From positions 1-45,468 of the forward strand of contig CALUYP010000029.1 in NCBI GenBank assembly GCA_944325055.1: a stretch of DNA of 45,468 nucleotides, written 5' to 3'. This document shows positions 30,182-39,035 of the stretch, piece by piece; the stretch's first letter is position 1, and each line of letters opens with the position of its first letter. The notes under the pieces are model-generated. The model did not search any database, was not told the origin of the DNA, and saw only the letters and a program-made list of their open reading frames with translations. The stretch is from an uncultured Elusimicrobiales bacterium. Its GTDB lineage: Bacteria > Elusimicrobiota > Elusimicrobia > Elusimicrobiales > Elusimicrobiaceae. The translations under genes were made by a program, and so were the position numbers.

Positions 30182-31669
30182 TTAAATGATACTGTCTATA
30201 ATTTTTTTACCTTCTTTAATAAGTGCCGCAGGCAATTTATCGTCTTGCGATTCCGCGTACATACGAATCAATCTTTCGGTGCTGGATGGGCGTATCGCCA
30301 GCCAGCTGCCCCCTTTTAAAATAAATTTGAACCCGTCCGTAGAATCAATTCGCCAAACCGATGTTTTACAGATAGACAACGGCGGACGGATATCCAACCG
30401 TTCCATAATGCGGTTGATTTTCGTTTCCGTCTTGGGCATGCTGACTTTCTGGTCAAAAAGCTGTTTGTATTTTTTATAAAAATCTTTTTTCAGCTGTTTC
30501 AAACTTTTCCCTTCCACCGCTAACATATCCACCACCAACAAGCACGCCAGCAGGCCGTCTTTGTCCGGAATATGGTTCGCTACGGCTATACCGCCGGATT
30601 CCTCCATTCCCATAATATACTGTCCGGTAGTCATCAGCTCCGTAATATATTTAAACCCAACGGGCGTTTCGCGCAGCATCAGGCCGTTGGCTTTGGCGAC
30701 TTGGTCTATCAGGTTAGACGTAATTACGCTGCGGCAGACGCGCCCTTTTACTTTTTTATTGCGGACTAAATGTTCTAACAGCATAGGGGCTATTTCATTG
30801 GGAGAAACCCAGTTCCCTTCCGCGTCGATAATGCCGAATTTGTCACAATCCGGGTTGCAGGCAATCCCCAAGTGCATCTTTTTGGAAACCACCAATTTCT
30901 TTAAATCCGTCAAGCTTACCGGCCCGGCGTTAGGCGTATTCCCGCCGAAGAGTACATCGTCTCCTTCGTGGATTCCTTCTACGGTAACGCCATGTTTTTC
31001 CAAAAAATCGCGGAAATAATTTTTTGCTGTCCCAAACAGCGGATCCACCGCAATTTTGAGTTTTGCTTTTTTAAGCGCTTTTACGTCCACCATTTTTTCC
31101 AGCCGCGCCAAATAACCTTTGCGCAAATCTTTAGTAATCGCGGCCGCAGCGTTTAAATAACCAAACTCGGTAGAGGACGCCTTTAAAATTTGAGCGCTGG
31201 GGGACGGAATGCGTTTTTCAATATCTTCCACAATCTCGTTGTTGGCGATGCCCCCGTAATATGAAATCCATTTAACTCCGTTCACATAATATTCCGCTTC
31301 GCTTCCGGTAATTACAATGGCTCCTACCGCGCATTCATTCAGTACGCCCCATTCCGCTACCGGGGTCGGTAGGGGGAGTTCCGCCACTTTTACGGTGATT
31401 CCGCTTTGTACTAAGGCGTTGGCGGCGATATAGGCAAACTGTTTAGAGAAAAAACGGGTGTCAAAACCCACTAAAACAAGGGGTTTTTGGGGTTTTTTGC
31501 CTTGTGCGGCGCAATGCTTTCGGTATCCTTCTCCTTCAAAACCGTAGAAGGGATGTTCCAAAATATGTTCGGAAATCCCGTAAGCCAAACGTTGTACGGA
31601 CTGGGCGGTAAGCCCGTCTGCGGTAACGGCCCGGAAGCCGGCGGTGCTAAACTTAATATCTTCACTCAT
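30182..31669 (-). CDS. Divergent phosphoglucomutase/phosphomannomutase
   Basis: A 495-residue alpha-D-phosphohexomutase-family protein. The usual domain order is recognisable: N-terminal KFSTAGFRAVTADGLT, phosphoserine loop at about residue 121, metal loop at 270-279, sugar loop GMEESGGIAV and phosphate loop RPSSTERLIRMYAE. Two key loops deviate. The active-site TASHNP is ITGSEAEYY (S123 kept, His and Asn lost), and the metal loop NDPDADR is CNPDCDK (first Asp to Asn272, Arg to Lys277). It may have changed specificity or lower activity. Role by family: interconversion of hexose-1-P and -6-P for glycolysis or glycan synthesis. Confidence 0.85.
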   Translation of the reverse strand: MSEDIKFSTAGFRAVTADGLTAQSVQRLAYGISEHILEHPFYGFEGEGYRKHCAAQGKKPQKPLVLVGFDTRFFSKQFAYIAANALVQSGITVKVAELPLPTPVAEWGVLNECAVGAIVITGSEAEYYVNGVKWISYYGGIANNEIVEDIEKRIPSPSAQILKASSTEFGYLNAAAAITKDLRKGYLARLEKMVDVKALKKAKLKIAVDPLFGTAKNYFRDFLEKHGVTVEGIHEGDDVLFGGNTPNAGPVSLTDLKKLVVSKKMHLGIACNPDCDKFGIIDAEGNWVSPNEIAPMLLEHLVRNKKVKGRVCRSVITSNLIDQVAKANGLMLRETPVGFKYITELMTTGQYIMGMEESGGIAVANHIPDKDGLLACLLVVDMLAVEGKSLKQLKKDFYKKYKQLFDQKVSMPKTETKINRIMERLDIRPPLSICKTSVWRIDSTDGFKFILKGGSWLAIRPSSTERLIRMYAESQDDKLPAALIKEGKKIIDSII

Positions 31670-31793
31670 CGTGCTGGTATTATACTAAAAAAAACCGCTT
31701 TTTTCACGTTCGCGGAAAAGAGGGTAGAAAATCAAAAGAGAACCGGCTGTAAAATGATAAAATATTTATATCCTTTATAATAAGGAAAGAAAT

Positions 31794-32816
31794 ATGAATT
31801 TTGAATCGGTTAAAAAATATATTAAAGAGGCCGGACTGCCTAATTTCCGTATCGCGCAAGTACAGGAAGCGGTTTTTAAAAAAGGAATTTCATCATGGAA
31901 CGAAGCCACTAACCTGCCTGTTCAGCTGCGGGAACAGTTAAAAAAGGATTGCCCTATTTTAAGTTTTGAAGTAACGGAAATTACTTGCTCCCAACGAGAT
32001 AAAGTTGCCAAAGCGCTTTTAACGTTAAAAGACGGCTGGCGTATTGAAACTGTTCTTTTAAAACCCCAAGAAAGTTGGAGTGTGTGCGTTTCCAGCCAAG
32101 TGGGCTGCCCGCTGCGATGTTCCTTTTGCAGTACGGGAAAAATGGGGTTTAAACGCGACTTGACCCAAGAGGAAATTACGGACCAAGTGCTGATGTGGTA
32201 TCAATACGTACGGCGCGAAAAACTGGGAGAACGTATTTCCAGCGTGGTATTTATGGGGATGGGGGAGCCGCTCTTGAATTATCTGAATGTTGTAAAAGCG
32301 GCTAAAGATTTATCCAATCCCGATTATTTGAACATAGGCGCGCGGCATATTTCCGTTTCCACCTCCGGTATCGCGGATAAACTCCATAAGTTGGCGGTCG
32401 ATTTGCCGCAGGCTAATTTAGCCGTTTCACTTCATAATGCCGATGATGCCGAACGAAGCCGGATAATGCCTGTGAACCGCCGTTACGGGTTGGATGATTT
32501 GAAAAAAGCGTTGGAAGAATATATCGCCATGACGGGACGGCAGGTTTTTTTGGAATACTCCGTCATTGAAAACGTAAACAGCCGTCCGGAGCATATCCGC
32601 AAATTGGCGGATTGGATTTATAGTATTAAAGATAATTATTTGCTTCATGTGAATTTAATTGCGTGTAATTTAGGACGCGGCGAAAAAACCGATGACAAAA
32701 TTGTTAAAGATTTCGCCGCCGGACTTAAAGCCATGGGAATCGGGGTAACCATCCGCAAAAGCATGGGGAACGATATTTTGGCTGCTTGCGGACAGTTGGC
32801 TTCCCAAAAGAAATAA
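31794..32816 (+). CDS. rlmN: 23S rRNA (A2503-C2) / tRNA (A37) methyltransferase
   Basis: A 340-residue radical-SAM enzyme. C105, C109 and C112 (CPLRCSFC) bind the cluster; VVFMGMGEPLLN is the SAM-binding GGE-like segment; SVSTSGI and NLAVSLHNADD follow; and the second catalytic Cys is in ILAACGQL near the end. These are the hallmarks of RlmN (rather than Cfr). It has a TATAAT-like -10 and AAGGAAAG site just upstream and is followed by a lipoprotein gene with a 12-base gap. Confidence 0.95.
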   Translation: MNFESVKKYIKEAGLPNFRIAQVQEAVFKKGISSWNEATNLPVQLREQLKKDCPILSFEVTEITCSQRDKVAKALLTLKDGWRIETVLLKPQESWSVCVSSQVGCPLRCSFCSTGKMGFKRDLTQEEITDQVLMWYQYVRREKLGERISSVVFMGMGEPLLNYLNVVKAAKDLSNPDYLNIGARHISVSTSGIADKLHKLAVDLPQANLAVSLHNADDAERSRIMPVNRRYGLDDLKKALEEYIAMTGRQVFLEYSVIENVNSRPEHIRKLADWIYSIKDNYLLHVNLIACNLGRGEKTDDKIVKDFAAGLKAMGIGVTIRKSMGNDILAACGQLASQKK

Positions 32817-32828
32817 AGAGGAGTGCAT

Positions 32829-33266
32829 ATGAGAAAATTAAAAATTTTAAGTGCGGTTATACTGCTTTTAGCCGGTTGCGCTACATTGGAACAGAGTAAT
32901 TTGGATTGGATTCCAATCGGGCCGGATTTTCCTCCTACTAAAGCCAAAAAAGTGGAAATTTTGGGAAGCAAAGCGGAAATAACCCGTCCTTACGGAAACT
33001 TGGGGCTGTTGCGTATTAAAAATTTAAAACCAGACCGCGATGTGCTGAAAATGGGCGTTGAGAAAGGACGCCGCTTTGTAGCCTCTAAAGGAGCTGACGC
33101 AATGTTAATTGGACAATATAACAGCGCGGAGGATGGAGCCTCCGAACCACGCGTGACGTTGATTATTTATGCCATTAAATACGTCGATCAGCTGACGGAA
33201 GAAGACCAAAAAGCGATTGAAGATTTTAAGGTATTGGGGATTTTAAATGAACGTTCTGATAGCTAA
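32829..33266 (+). CDS. Small lipoprotein of unknown function
   Basis: A 145-residue protein with the lipoprotein signal MRKLKILSAVILLLAGC. The ATG at 32829 is preferred over the upstream GTG because AGAGGAG lies six bases before it. The mature part has two mixed alpha/beta stretches (KAKKVEILGSKAEITRPY and GVEKGRRFVASKGADAMLIG), reminiscent of small DUF4156/RcsF-like lipoproteins, but I cannot assign a family. It overlaps the ComB-QueC gene by 20 bases, so it is translated in the same transcript. Confidence 0.8.
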   Translation: MRKLKILSAVILLLAGCATLEQSNLDWIPIGPDFPPTKAKKVEILGSKAEITRPYGNLGLLRIKNLKPDRDVLKMGVEKGRRFVASKGADAMLIGQYNSAEDGASEPRVTLIIYAIKYVDQLTEEDQKAIEDFKVLGILNERSDS

Positions 33267-35190
33267 AACCATCGAAGAATGTAAACAATGGACCGAAGTG
33301 GCTGTAATAATAGATGTATTACGGGATGCTACCACGGTTTGTGCGCTGTTGGAAAAAGGGAAAAAAGAACTCTTGGTTTTTGGAAATGTCCAACAGGCGG
33401 CTGTTTTTGCCAAAGAGCATGGAGAATTCGAAATTTACTGCGAAGGCGATTTTCAAGCTGCGCACGAGGACAATTCTCCTTTTTTGGCTTCTAAATCCAA
33501 CGCCCGGAAACCTGCACTTTTGGTGGCTTCTTCTTCTACAGGACATTTTATCTTTTCCAGCCAAGCTTCACTCCTTTTTTTGGGAGGATTTTGTAACTTT
33601 CATGCATTGGCAGAAAAGCTGGAAGAACAAAATAAAAGTATATTGCTGATTCCCAGCTCCCTCTACACGGGAAAGGATGACGTGGAAGATAATTTCTGCG
33701 CCGCAGCGTTAAAAGATTGTATTCAAGGGATTGGCAATCCGCAGGAAGCGATTATTGAGTTTAATAATACAATGCGCTATGAAGAGTTTGTAGCACAAGG
33801 CACTAAAACCGCCCAAAAAGATCTGAAAATCGCTTTTAATTTGGATGCTTTGCCGGTGGTGCCGCAAATCAGCCGTTCAAATGAAGAATACGGGGTATGT
33901 CATCCGTATGGACAGGTGCCTTCTGAAAAATGGTTTATTCAGAAACCGGAATCTTCCCAACCCGTTACGGCTCCGTTGCCGGCTGAACCGCCAGATGACA
34001 TTCCGCTGCAACCATTGACACAAGAGGTAAAAGCACCCAACCCGGAAACAAAGGGCTCTGAAACAAAAATACCAAAAGAACAAACGAATCTTCAGAAAGA
34101 GAAGCCTTCGGCGTCCCAACAGGCGGACCGGACGGAAGAGTCTTCGCTAAAGAAGGAATCGCCCGCTGTAAAAGAAAATCTAGCCGCCGCTAAAAAGACT
34201 GCCACGACGCGTTTGAAAGGATTTTTTAGCGGTATTTTACAAGCGGTAAAAGAAGAAAAAGCGGAATTTGAAAGGGAAATCGCTCCTAAAAAAGCGCAGC
34301 CCCGTAAGGCGGTTACTCACCAGTCAGAAGATCTGCTTGACCAGGTTTTGAAAAGAGCAGAAAAAACATCTAGACCTAAGGAGCCTGTTTCACAAGAAGT
34401 GACTTCGTCCGCTTCTTCTCCCCAACAAGAGAAGCAGGAAGAAAAATCGGATCTAAAGCCAAGAGATTCTTCTTCAGAAGTTACTTTTTCCGGTCAAAAA
34501 TCCGGTTTTGAAGACAAGAACCCCAAAAAGGCGATTGTGCTTTTTTCGGGAGGATTAGATTCCACTACCTGTCTGTATTGGGCCTTGTCACAAGGATATG
34601 AATGTGAAGCGCTGACGGTTTCATACGGACAGCGTCATGAAAGAGAAGTATTGGCGGCGCAAGAGATTGCACGCCGTTTAGGAATTAAACATCATTTAAT
34701 TACGCTTGATTTGCCATGGCTTTCTTGTTGTTCGTTGGTGGATAAAAAGCAAAAACTTCCGGATGTGGCGGTAGAAGACATTCCCAAAGAAGGAATTCCT
34801 TCTACCTATGTGCCGGGACGGAATCTTATGTTCCTGGCTATAGCAGGTTCTTTGCTGGATGCGGTGGGAGCGGAGGCTGTCATTGCGGGGCCTAACGCAA
34901 TTGATTTCTCCGGCTATCCGGATTGTACGCCTGCATTTTTTAAAGCTGCCGCCGAAGCGCTTAACCGCGGTACTAAGACGGGAGTTAGTGAAGGAATAGA
35001 AGTATTGGCGCCGCTGATGCGTTATTCCAAGGCACAAATAGTAAAATTAGCCGCCAGTTTAAAGGTTCCCTTTGAATTGACGTGGAGTTGTTATGCCGGC
35101 GGCAAGAAGCCATGCGGACACTGCGATTCATGCAAATTGCGTGCGAAAGGGTTTGCGGAAGCCGGCGTACACGATACCGCTTTAGACTGA
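33247..35190 (+). CDS. queC: ComB-like domain fused to 7-cyano-7-deazaguanine synthase (QueC)
   Basis: A 647-residue single chain. Residues 1-235 match the 2-phosphosulfolactate phosphatase (ComB) fold: VAVIIDVLRDATTVCALLEKG, CEGDFQAAHEDNSPF, and DDVEDNFCAAAL. Its TTNGT loop is changed to SSSTG (96-99). Residues ~240-425 are a Pro/Lys/Glu-rich, low-complexity linker. Residues 427-647 are a complete QueC: PP-loop FSGGLDSTT (434-439), YVPGRNLMF, GPNAIDFSGYPDC, and zinc cysteines C615, C623, C626, C629. QueC makes preQ0, the precursor of queuosine, from carboxy-deazaguanine and ammonia. No Met start lies at the QueC border, so the fusion is real within this reading. The ComB partner's role is unknown. 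Confidence 0.92.
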   Translation: MNVLIAKTIEECKQWTEVAVIIDVLRDATTVCALLEKGKKELLVFGNVQQAAVFAKEHGEFEIYCEGDFQAAHEDNSPFLASKSNARKPALLVASSSTGHFIFSSQASLLFLGGFCNFHALAEKLEEQNKSILLIPSSLYTGKDDVEDNFCAAALKDCIQGIGNPQEAIIEFNNTMRYEEFVAQGTKTAQKDLKIAFNLDALPVVPQISRSNEEYGVCHPYGQVPSEKWFIQKPESSQPVTAPLPAEPPDDIPLQPLTQEVKAPNPETKGSETKIPKEQTNLQKEKPSASQQADRTEESSLKKESPAVKENLAAAKKTATTRLKGFFSGILQAVKEEKAEFEREIAPKKAQPRKAVTHQSEDLLDQVLKRAEKTSRPKEPVSQEVTSSASSPQQEKQEEKSDLKPRDSSSEVTFSGQKSGFEDKNPKKAIVLFSGGLDSTTCLYWALSQGYECEALTVSYGQRHEREVLAAQEIARRLGIKHHLITLDLPWLSCCSLVDKKQKLPDVAVEDIPKEGIPSTYVPGRNLMFLAIAGSLLDAVGAEAVIAGPNAIDFSGYPDCTPAFFKAAAEALNRGTKTGVSEGIEVLAPLMRYSKAQIVKLAASLKVPFELTWSCYAGGKKPCGHCDSCKLRAKGFAEAGVHDTALD

Positions 35191-35191
35191 T

Positions 35192-35527
35192 ATGTGGAAA
35201 TATTATTTGTTTTTAGCGGGAGCCATTGTATGTGAGATAATAGGCACCAGCGCCCTGAAGGCATCACGGGGATTTAGCATACCTGTTTGGGCGGTTATGA
35301 CGGCTGCAGCGTATGCGGGGTCGTTCTGGTTATTGGGGCTTACGTTAAAAGGAATTTCTTTAGGAGTGGCTTATGCCGTTTGGGCTGGGGTGGGAACTGT
35401 CCTTACGGTATTAGTTGGACTTGTTATTTTTAAAGAAAAGCCGGATCTGCCTGCTTTATTGGGGATCGCGCTTATTATAGCTGGGGTAACCGTGATGAAT
35501 TTATTTTCTAAAACGGTTTCCCATTAA
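35192..35527 (+). CDS. SMR-family small multidrug/guanidinium transporter
   Basis: A 111-residue protein with four membrane helices. The essential membrane glutamate is present (GAIVCEIIGTSALK, Glu in helix 1), with GISLGVAYAVWAGVGTVL in helix 3 as in EmrE/SugE/Gdx proteins. It should exchange protons for small cations such as quaternary amines or guanidinium. It begins two bases after the QueC fusion stop, suggesting co-transcription. The drug/guanidinium distinction cannot be made confidently. Confidence 0.93.
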   Translation: MWKYYLFLAGAIVCEIIGTSALKASRGFSIPVWAVMTAAAYAGSFWLLGLTLKGISLGVAYAVWAGVGTVLTVLVGLVIFKEKPDLPALLGIALIIAGVTVMNLFSKTVSH

Positions 35528-35537
35528 AGGAGATTCT

Positions 35538-36053
35538 ATGAAAAAAATATTTTTGTCGTTGATGGTTTTATGTATTTGTTCGGTATCTTTTGCAGCGCAA
35601 GAGAAACCGGTTCCTGATGGAAAAATGTCAGGGCAGCAGAACCAAGCTGCCGAAGAAAAAGCGACAGTGGGTACCGGGCAATCCCTTGCGTCGGGAAAAA
35701 AGTCGGCTGATCCGAAAAAAGAATTTAAGGTGCGTCAGAAAAAAATTAAAAAGCTGCTCAAAAAATACCGCAAAGCTTCCAATGAAGAGAAAATTATCAT
35801 AAAAGAAGAATTATATCAAGTGGTATCTCAAAGTATCGACTCTTCCATTATATATGTAAAAAATCGTATTGCGGCGGAACGGGCCAATTTGGATAATTGG
35901 GAGGCTAAATTGCAGGCGGATGAAAAAAATCTAGACCAAATCAAAGCGCGCCGGGTGGAAGAGCTGATTTCCGGGGAAGCGGAACGCAAGCATAAAGCGG
36001 CCCAAAAAAAATGGAAACGACAAATGAAAGAAGCCAAGAAAGAACTAAAATAA
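35538..36053 (+). CDS. Exported Lys-rich coiled-coil protein
   Basis: A 171-residue protein with a signal peptide ending SFA|AQ. After a Gly/Ser/Lys-rich segment comes a long charged helical region (about residues 60-171) with heptad-like repeats (RQKKIKKLLKKYRKASNEEKIIIKEELYQVV, ISGEAERKHKAAQKKWKRQMKEAKKELK). I do not recognise a family; it could be a periplasmic spacer or structural protein. Its ATG has AGGAGATTCT upstream, and a very strong terminator follows. Confidence 0.75.
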   Translation: MKKIFLSLMVLCICSVSFAAQEKPVPDGKMSGQQNQAAEEKATVGTGQSLASGKKSADPKKEFKVRQKKIKKLLKKYRKASNEEKIIIKEELYQVVSQSIDSSIIYVKNRIAAERANLDNWEAKLQADEKNLDQIKARRVEELISGEAERKHKAAQKKWKRQMKEAKKELK

Positions 36054-36062
36054 AAATTGACT

Positions 36063-36103
36063 TTTTAATAAACCCCCCGGCTATGCCGGGGGGTTTATTA
36101 AAA
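36063..36103. terminator. Strong bidirectional terminator
   Basis: A 19-bp perfect stem, TTTTAATAAACCCCCCGGC (36063-36081) with its complement 36085-36103, around a TAT loop, lies between convergent genes. Confidence 0.93.
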
Positions 36104-36136
36104 TGTTGTTCAGATTAGAAAAACCAATTGAACCCA

Positions 36137-36547
36137 TTAGTTAAACAAACCGGAAGATTCCAGTGCGTTTAATGCTTTGGTAATATCGTTTACCACGATA
36201 ATCCAGCGGGTAGTTTGTCCGGCACCTGCGGTTCCGTAAATAGTGGTAATGTTAATTCCGTGCTTGCATAGGACCGAGCCAATATCCCGTATTAATCCAA
36301 TCCGGTTGGAGGCATCTAAGCAAATGGCGTCTGTTTTGACGCTGGTAAAACCGGCTTTGGTCAACGCGTGGCTGATTTCTTCATCATATTTTACGGCCAA
36401 CCGGACAACCGCCGCATCGTAACGCACATCTTGCGAAATGGCGATAACATCCACGTTTTCGCGTACGAACAGATCGGCAAAATTTTTCAATGCGCCCGGT
36501 TCGTTAATCAAAAATACGCTATATTGCTTTACCACACTGATAGCCAT
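36137..36547 (-). CDS. Protein of two ACT domains
   Basis: A 136-residue protein made of two consecutive ACT domains (QYSVFLINEPGALKNFADLF and RIGLIRDIGSVLCKHGINITTIYG). ACT domains bind small ligands, usually amino acids. No catalytic domain is attached, so it may sense an amino acid or regulate another protein. It is transcribed alone. Confidence 0.85.
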   Translation of the reverse strand: MAISVVKQYSVFLINEPGALKNFADLFVRENVDVIAISQDVRYDAAVVRLAVKYDEEISHALTKAGFTSVKTDAICLDASNRIGLIRDIGSVLCKHGINITTIYGTAGAGQTTRWIIVVNDITKALNALESSGLFN

Positions 36548-36648
36548 TTAAACCCCTTTGAAACTCTTCTTTCTAAGATTATAGCAAACCTACAACCGAT
36601 CGGCGAAAAAATAATGTCAGTTTTATATTTCCCGTCTAAAAATAAAAT

Positions 36649-37455
36649 TTATTTTTTTGATTTCTGGCATTTATGCGGAATTTGGCGGATAATTTTTAGC
36701 ATTTGCTGGTGTATTTTGCCGTTACTGGCTAGCAATGTATTTCCGTAATCGAGTATATTTTGATATTTTTTACCGTTGAAATCTGTTACTTTTCCGCCGG
36801 CTTCTTGTAAAATCAGCACGCCGGCTCCTACATCCCATGGGTTTAGATTGTCTTCCCAATATCCGTCCGTCCTGCCGGCGGCAAGCCAGCATAAATCCAA
36901 CGCAGCCGATCCCAACCGGCGTACATCATGACAGGAATTTAAGAAACTTTCAAATCGTTTCAACAGTTCCGGCATCCGTGTAAAACGGTTATAGGGAAAT
37001 CCGGTTACCAGAAGGGATTGGTCCAGTTTCGCGGTTTTGGAAACATGAATCTTTTTACCGTTTAAAGTGGCTCCTTTGCCTTTTTGGGCTAAAAAAGTTT
37101 CCCCGCTTATCGGGTTTGTTACTCCGCCCAAGACGGGTTCTCCTTTATAAAAAAGCGCTATGGAAATGCCGATTTGGGGAAAGGTGTGTGCAAAATTGGT
37201 GGTTCCGTCGATTGGATCAATTACCCAAACATAATCCGAGCCGGTGTTCTTGATGTCGTTTTCTTCCGCCAAATAGTCGTGAGAGGGAAAATTTTTGGTA
37301 ATGAGTTTCAGAATTGTTTTTTGGCTGGCGACATCCGCCTTGGTAACCAAGTTCGCCTTTCCCTTTAATTGATAGCCTACTTTCCCGAAACGTTTGCGTA
37401 CCGCCGTGGCTGCGGCTTGTAAACATTGCTGTAATAGGATGAATTCTTGCTTCAT
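36649..37455 (-). CDS. suhB: Inositol monophosphatase family protein
   Basis: A 268-residue protein with DYVWVIDPIDGTTNFAHTFP (metal-binding DPIDGT) and WDVGAGVLILQEAGGKVTD (second signature). Also LAEEND and RLGSAALDLCWLAAGRTDGYWE are present. It hydrolyses inositol phosphates or related sugar phosphates with Mg2+; NAD and fructose-bisphosphate activities are known in the family. Its start overlaps the stop of the nuclease gene by four bases (ATGA), so the two are co-translated. Tail residues form a Lys-rich end. Confidence 0.9.
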   Translation of the reverse strand: MKQEFILLQQCLQAAATAVRKRFGKVGYQLKGKANLVTKADVASQKTILKLITKNFPSHDYLAEENDIKNTGSDYVWVIDPIDGTTNFAHTFPQIGISIALFYKGEPVLGGVTNPISGETFLAQKGKGATLNGKKIHVSKTAKLDQSLLVTGFPYNRFTRMPELLKRFESFLNSCHDVRRLGSAALDLCWLAAGRTDGYWEDNLNPWDVGAGVLILQEAGGKVTDFNGKKYQNILDYGNTLLASNGKIHQQMLKIIRQIPHKCQKSKK

Positions 37456-38942
37456 TTTTTTAAATCCAGTATTTCAGCTGTTTTTAACTTGTCTTCCAAA
37501 TATAACATGGCTTTGCAGTCGTCTTCATTATACATCAGTACTTTGTTGAGCAGTTCCTCATTTCCGGTCTTGAGCCAGTTGGTAAAATAGACCATGCTGT
37601 CCATGGCGCCGCAGTCGTCTTGGCGCCAATTAAATCCAAAAGCAGGCGCGGCCGCCTTTAAGGAAAAACTGGGCGCCGGCAAATAAAACTGCTTGTTTAC
37701 TGCCACTTTTAGATCGTAGCAGATATTACATAAGGCTTTTAATTTATCCGCATCCTGCGGGTTCTTGGCGGCCAGATTTTTCATCTTTTTTACTTCGTAT
37801 TCCGTCCAGTGGTACAGAGCGGTATCGGAAAAGTCTTTAATATAAGAGTAGAACTGTTCAAAAATGCGGATTTCTTCTTCCGGCGTTTTCGCCACAAAGC
37901 TAACGTATTTATTTTCTTCTTTATCCCAGATACCGATTAAATAAACAAAAGAGACGTTGTCTTTGGTAAAGGTTTCGGTGGCTTCAAAATCAAAGTAGAG
38001 ATTGTATTTTTTTGCGGGTGGCGGGAAATGCCCCGCTTCGCGCAGAACGGGTTTATGATGCAAGTAAGCCAAGGCGTTGTAATAGGAATCGGTGGCGTGA
38101 GGTTCTTCCAGAATGCCGCACAGTCTTTCCAGCCCGGCGTGTGCGACGTCGTCCGTATTAAAAATGCCGTTGATTTTTAAGCATTGGCGCATTTCTGTGT
38201 TTAGGCCGGGCAACATCAGCAGATCTTTGGTTTCTGCTACTATTTTATTGGCATAAACGCGCCACGGGGCACTGGCGGCTTTGGGCGGTTTATGGGCTTC
38301 GGGTTTAGCCAATCCGTCGCGGATGCTTCGCCAAAACGTTAATTCCCGGTCTAAGCGTTCTTGGTGGTCTTGATACAGGACATCCAAGGTGCGGTCTTTT
38401 AGAAACACGCGCGTTTGGGCGGGAGTGTAACGTTGGGCTTTGCCCAGAATTTGATTGAGCAAACTGACTTGCAGCGCATAGTGTTCTTTAAGGTCATGCG
38501 CGCGTTTAAATTGAAAAATGTGGTAGTGGTATGAGCCGAAAAGGCTGGGGGCAGAGTCCGAACGGACGAGCAAATTGATACTGCCGTAAGTATTTTCGGG
38601 CAAGTTCCACAAGAGGGCGTTAGCGATAGCGGTTTCTCCTCGGATCATGGCAGACAAAGTATTTTTGAAACGGGCCGTTTCATCTTCTCCCGATACAAAT
38701 ACAACACCCGGAAATTCATTTTTAATCCATTGATCGCGGGTGTTGCGGTCGGTGCGGATCTTTAAGTTTTCGTAACGGTTGAGTTCGGCTACGGCTGCTT
38801 CTTTGGGAGCGTGAAAAGAACACCAGATGCTAAACGGATCTTCTAAGAGTGAAAACATTTTGGAAGCGTTAAAATCCTGTTTTCCAGGTGTTCGTCCGGC
38901 TGATAACGTATTAAATAAAGAAAGGATTTCGTTTTCTGTCAT
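37452..38942 (-). CDS. TM0106-family RecB-like/YprB-type nuclease
   Basis: A 496-residue protein. The N-terminal half shows RecB-like elements (EDETARFKNTLSAMIRGETAIANALLW, YHYHIFQFKRAHDLKEHYALQV). The C-terminal half is an RNase H-like exonuclease domain: YNLYFDFEATE with the DxE metal ligands, YHWTEYEVKKM and YNEDDCKAMLYLEDKL with the last Asp. It should be a single-strand nuclease in DNA repair or related work. The ATG sits inside a TTTATAATG string with no ribosome-binding site, suggesting a leaderless message. Confidence 0.85.
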   Translation of the reverse strand: MTENEILSLFNTLSAGRTPGKQDFNASKMFSLLEDPFSIWCSFHAPKEAAVAELNRYENLKIRTDRNTRDQWIKNEFPGVVFVSGEDETARFKNTLSAMIRGETAIANALLWNLPENTYGSINLLVRSDSAPSLFGSYHYHIFQFKRAHDLKEHYALQVSLLNQILGKAQRYTPAQTRVFLKDRTLDVLYQDHQERLDRELTFWRSIRDGLAKPEAHKPPKAASAPWRVYANKIVAETKDLLMLPGLNTEMRQCLKINGIFNTDDVAHAGLERLCGILEEPHATDSYYNALAYLHHKPVLREAGHFPPPAKKYNLYFDFEATETFTKDNVSFVYLIGIWDKEENKYVSFVAKTPEEEIRIFEQFYSYIKDFSDTALYHWTEYEVKKMKNLAAKNPQDADKLKALCNICYDLKVAVNKQFYLPAPSFSLKAAAPAFGFNWRQDDCGAMDSMVYFTNWLKTGNEELLNKVLMYNEDDCKAMLYLEDKLKTAEILDLKK

Positions 38943-38992
38943 TATAAAGTATTCTAGCTTTTTTGAGCAGGGAATAAAAGGTTTTAGGCGGC

Positions 38993-39021
38993 TTGCCAGT
39001 GGCTAGAATTTTTGCTACCAT
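38993..39021 (+). promoter_or_regulatory. Promoter of the EIIA gene
   Basis: TTGCCA (38993-38998), a 17-bp spacer and TACCAT (39016-39021), 15 bases before the ATG. It is divergent from the nuclease gene. Confidence 0.55.
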
Positions 39022-39035
39022 AAAAATTAGAAAAT

